Below, piece by piece: positions 62,208 through 64,000 of a stretch of 64,000 bases of DNA; position 1 is the stretch's first letter, and each line of letters begins with the position of its first letter. The translations under genes were made by a program, and so were the position numbers. This stretch comes from Elusimicrobiota bacterium. GTDB taxonomy: Bacteria > Elusimicrobiota > Elusimicrobia > FEN-1173 > JAKLIF01. Below the pieces are notes generated by a model. It had not been told where the DNA came from and searched no databases. It saw only the letters and a program-made list of their open reading frames with translations. The DNA lies in NCBI GenBank assembly GCA_022709755.1, contig JAKLIF010000004.1, positions 209,345-273,344 of the forward strand, in the 5' to 3' direction.

Positions 62208-62729
62208 CTAACGGGCTTCTTTTTCCGGAGCGGGCTCCTGCCCCGCGGGACCTTCCCCGTCACTCCTCATGGGACAATCCTCCCGACGGCCTGCCCCCCT
62301 CCCCCAGCCCCGATGAGGGCTGTTCAACAATCTCTGCGCCCTCTGCTCCGGAGTGAGGATGGATTCCACCTGCGCCCGGAACTTGTCGACCTGTTCCCGG
62401 ATCGCGTCCTGGGTGAACTTGATGGCCGACATCGTCCTCTCCAACGCCGCGTTGTCCGCCTTGTCCTCCACCTGTTCGCCCAGCGTATCCAACAACTCCT
62501 GTTCCTTGTTGAACAAGGAACGCAGCGCCTTCCGTTCCGCCCGTTTCAACGTCTTGATCTTATCTTTCTGTTCGTCGGTCAAGTCTTTCAGACCGCAATC
62601 GGCTCTCCCCCCCAGGAATCCCGTCTTCGGACCGCCGGACCCGTCCCTGGGCCCTCGGGCCCAGACCGTCGCCGTGGAAACAAAAACCAACAGTCCCATC
62701 ACACAAACCGCCAGCGCTCTCTTTCTCAT
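62208..62729 (-). CDS. Spy/CpxP-like periplasmic protein
   Basis: A 173-residue exported protein. Signal peptide (RALAVCVMGLLVFVSTATVW, cleavage near WAR-GP), then an alpha-helical core with two LTxxQ motifs: LTDEQKDKIKTLKRAERKAL and ILTPEQRAQRLLNS. It ends with a Gly/Arg- and Glu/Pro-rich tail. Spy and CpxP are ATP-independent periplasmic chaperones or metal-stress sensors. The ATG at 62729 follows AAAGGAG; the short inverted repeat AAGATC-GTT-GATCTT (62746-62760) just upstream of the Shine-Dalgarno could modulate translation. Convergent to the giant gene. Confidence 0.8.
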   Translation of the reverse strand: MRKRALAVCVMGLLVFVSTATVWARGPRDGSGGPKTGFLGGRADCGLKDLTDEQKDKIKTLKRAERKALRSLFNKEQELLDTLGEQVEDKADNAALERTMSAIKFTQDAIREQVDKFRAQVESILTPEQRAQRLLNSPHRGWGRGAGRREDCPMRSDGEGPAGQEPAPEKEAR

Positions 62730-62925
62730 AGGGCTCTCTCCTTTTAAGATCGTTGATCTTCCTACGAACTTTAGACGTTCAGGAACCACAAAAAGTGTCG
62801 TCTCCTCCTGTATTGTCCAGCCGAATCATGAAGCGGGTCCGATCGGTCCCGATATTAAAGTAAGTTGATTAAGGGGCCTGTAATACTAATACCCGTGTTT
62901 CATAGACAAACATGCGAGAGCTGTG
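62730..62925. other. Intergenic region, no recognised gene
   Basis: A 196-nt gap between dinB's stop and the Spy-like gene's start. Apart from the AAGATC inverted repeat near the Spy-like Shine-Dalgarno I see no open frame, terminator with T tract or known RNA motif. It should contain the Spy-like gene's promoter. Confidence 0.4.
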
Positions 62926-64000
62926 CTACTGATCCCGCTGTCTCAGCAGACGTATAGTGGGAGGAATCGGCGGCTCAAAAAAACCAATCTTCCTCGAAAT
63001 GTCCACGGAGGCGTGGCGTACGGTCAATTTTCCATAACGCCCGTTCAACCGATCCATTGCGCGCGCCATCTGTCGTCTTTTTTCATACATCTCCACCAGA
63101 AAACCTTGTCCTCCATCCCTCGCCAGTTCCGAAACGGTGACACCCACCAAACGCACCGCCTTCGGAAACGGACCCAACGATTCCATGATCCTCCTCCCCT
63201 GAGAATAAATCACGATGTCGTCGTCGGTATATTCCCGAAGAGAGGCCTGTTTGGACCGGAACCGATAATCCGAATAACGCAACGTCACCGTGACCACACG
63301 CCCCATCAACCCCTGTTTCCTCAAGCGAAATCCCACTTTCTCACACAACATCAACAGATAAGACCGCACCTCCGAGAAATCTCGCGTATTCCTTGAGAAC
63401 GTCGTCGCATGTCCGACCGATTTAACCGTGTCGGGATCATCCGTCCGCGATACGGGGCTCTCATCCTTTCCTTGTCCCATCCGTTTGAGCCAATACCCCC
63501 ACACGCCGAAACGGGCATAAAGGCTTTCGAAATCCGCGGCGGCCAGCTCCCCGCAAGTCCGGATACCCATCCCCTTCAAATTTTCCCGAAACCGATCCCC
63601 CACACCGCATAAACGTTCCACGGGCATCTCCTTGAGGGTGCCGTCAACCTCCTCGGGAGAAATCACCACAAACCCGTCCGGTTTTTGCATCTCGGAAGCC
63701 AGTTTAGCCAACAGCTTGTTCGGAGCGACTCCGACGGAACAGGGCAACCCCGGATCCTCCCGAAGACGGTCATGGACCATCCTCCCCCATTTCGCCGGTC
63801 GACAAAAATCTCCGTCCCGGGGGGTCATATCCAGGTAGGCCTCATCACACGACGTCATCTCCACCTGATCGGAAAACTCCGACAAGACCCGGAGTATCTC
63901 GTCAGACGTCGACCTATATTTATCGAACTGACCTTGGATGGGAATGACCCGAGGACACATCCTCTGCGCCTCATGCAGGAGCATTCCGGTCCGGATCCCG
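62926..64000 (-). CDS. dinB: DNA polymerase IV (DinB), 5' end outside window
   Basis: Y-family translesion polymerase. The frame is open through the right edge (residues GIRTGM before the first internal Met), so about the first 50 residues, including the first catalytic Asp, are missing from view. Visible are the second catalytic site SCDEAYLDMT, the SVGVAPNKLLAKLASEMQKP block, the helix-hairpin-helix region MPVERLCGVGDRFRENLKGM and the little-finger domain. The final stretch lacks an obvious beta-clamp-binding motif of the QxxLF type. Stop at 62926. Confidence 0.94.
   Translation of the reverse strand, partial: GIRTGMLLHEAQRMCPRVIPIQGQFDKYRSTSDEILRVLSEFSDQVEMTSCDEAYLDMTPRDGDFCRPAKWGRMVHDRLREDPGLPCSVGVAPNKLLAKLASEMQKPDGFVVISPEEVDGTLKEMPVERLCGVGDRFRENLKGMGIRTCGELAAADFESLYARFGVWGYWLKRMGQGKDESPVSRTDDPDTVKSVGHATTFSRNTRDFSEVRSYLLMLCEKVGFRLRKQGLMGRVVTVTLRYSDYRFRSKQASLREYTDDDIVIYSQGRRIMESLGPFPKAVRLVGVTVSELARDGGQGFLVEMYEKRRQMARAMDRLNGRYGKLTVRHASVDISRKIGFFEPPIPPTIRLLRQRDQ

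Overview
The window reads as a high-GC (about 60% by eye), Gram-negative bacterial chromosome segment. It has TolC-type outer-membrane channels, a TonB-dependent receptor, Sec signal peptides and RND pumps. Gene content and the style of one giant multidomain protein suggest a PVC-related candidate phylum such as Omnitrophota, but this is inference from memory of such genomes, not a search. No tRNA, rRNA, CRISPR array, insertion sequence or prophage was seen. Both ends cut genes: a secreted protein at the left, DNA polymerase IV at the right.

Layout. 0-8.5 kb (+): end of a secreted protein, a uracil permease, the translation factor EttA, groES-groEL behind a sigma70 promoter with a CIRCE operator and a leader terminator, then a stand-alone CHASE sensor translationally coupled to an aldo/keto reductase and an exported hydrolase. 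8.6-21.8 kb (-): one tight run of 16 genes, rpsP-khpA-rimM(short)-trmD-rplS-rnhB-yraN-hybrid kinase-comM-LysM-TPR-HTH-dprA-topA-xerC-UBA protein, mixing ribosome maturation with DNA uptake and chromosome maintenance. 21.9-29.8 kb: macrodomain protein, ECF sigma factor, small zinc anti-sigma and nitroreductase (-), then CDGSH protein, GT-C glycosyltransferase and hemerythrin (+), a flavodoxin-fold quinone reductase and a YgiQ radical SAM protein (-), and a PAS-GGDEF cyclase (+).

29.8-35.5 kb (-): TolC channel, RND pump, DUF2892 protein and an exported peroxiredoxin, with no membrane-fusion adaptor. 35.7-37.4 kb (+): RhlE-type helicase and a small Cys-rich protein. 37.5-46.0 kb (-): a complete cobalamin uptake and salvage locus, promoter-riboswitch-terminator-btuF-btuC-btuD-cobC-cobU-cobT-cobS-DUF71-second compact riboswitch-btuB. 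It imports corrinoids and builds the nucleotide loop; no corrin-ring synthesis genes are present here.

46.0-52.8 kb (-): a four-gene operon in which two paralogous membrane-anchored SGNH hydrolase-like proteins bracket a TolC channel and an RND pump, again without an adaptor. 52.9-56.3 kb (-): nspC and carboxynorspermidine dehydrogenase (alternative polyamine route) and a BASS-family transporter. 56.5-62.1 kb (+): one gene for an approximately 1,863-residue protein with a signal peptide, two cyclic-nucleotide-binding-like domains and a nucleotidyltransferase-like motif, followed at its stop codon by a 78-nt foldable element. The window closes with a Spy/CpxP-like protein and dinB (-). The strongest candidates for undescribed biology are the giant protein, the SGNH-TolC-RND-SGNH operon and the doubly riboswitch-controlled B12 locus.
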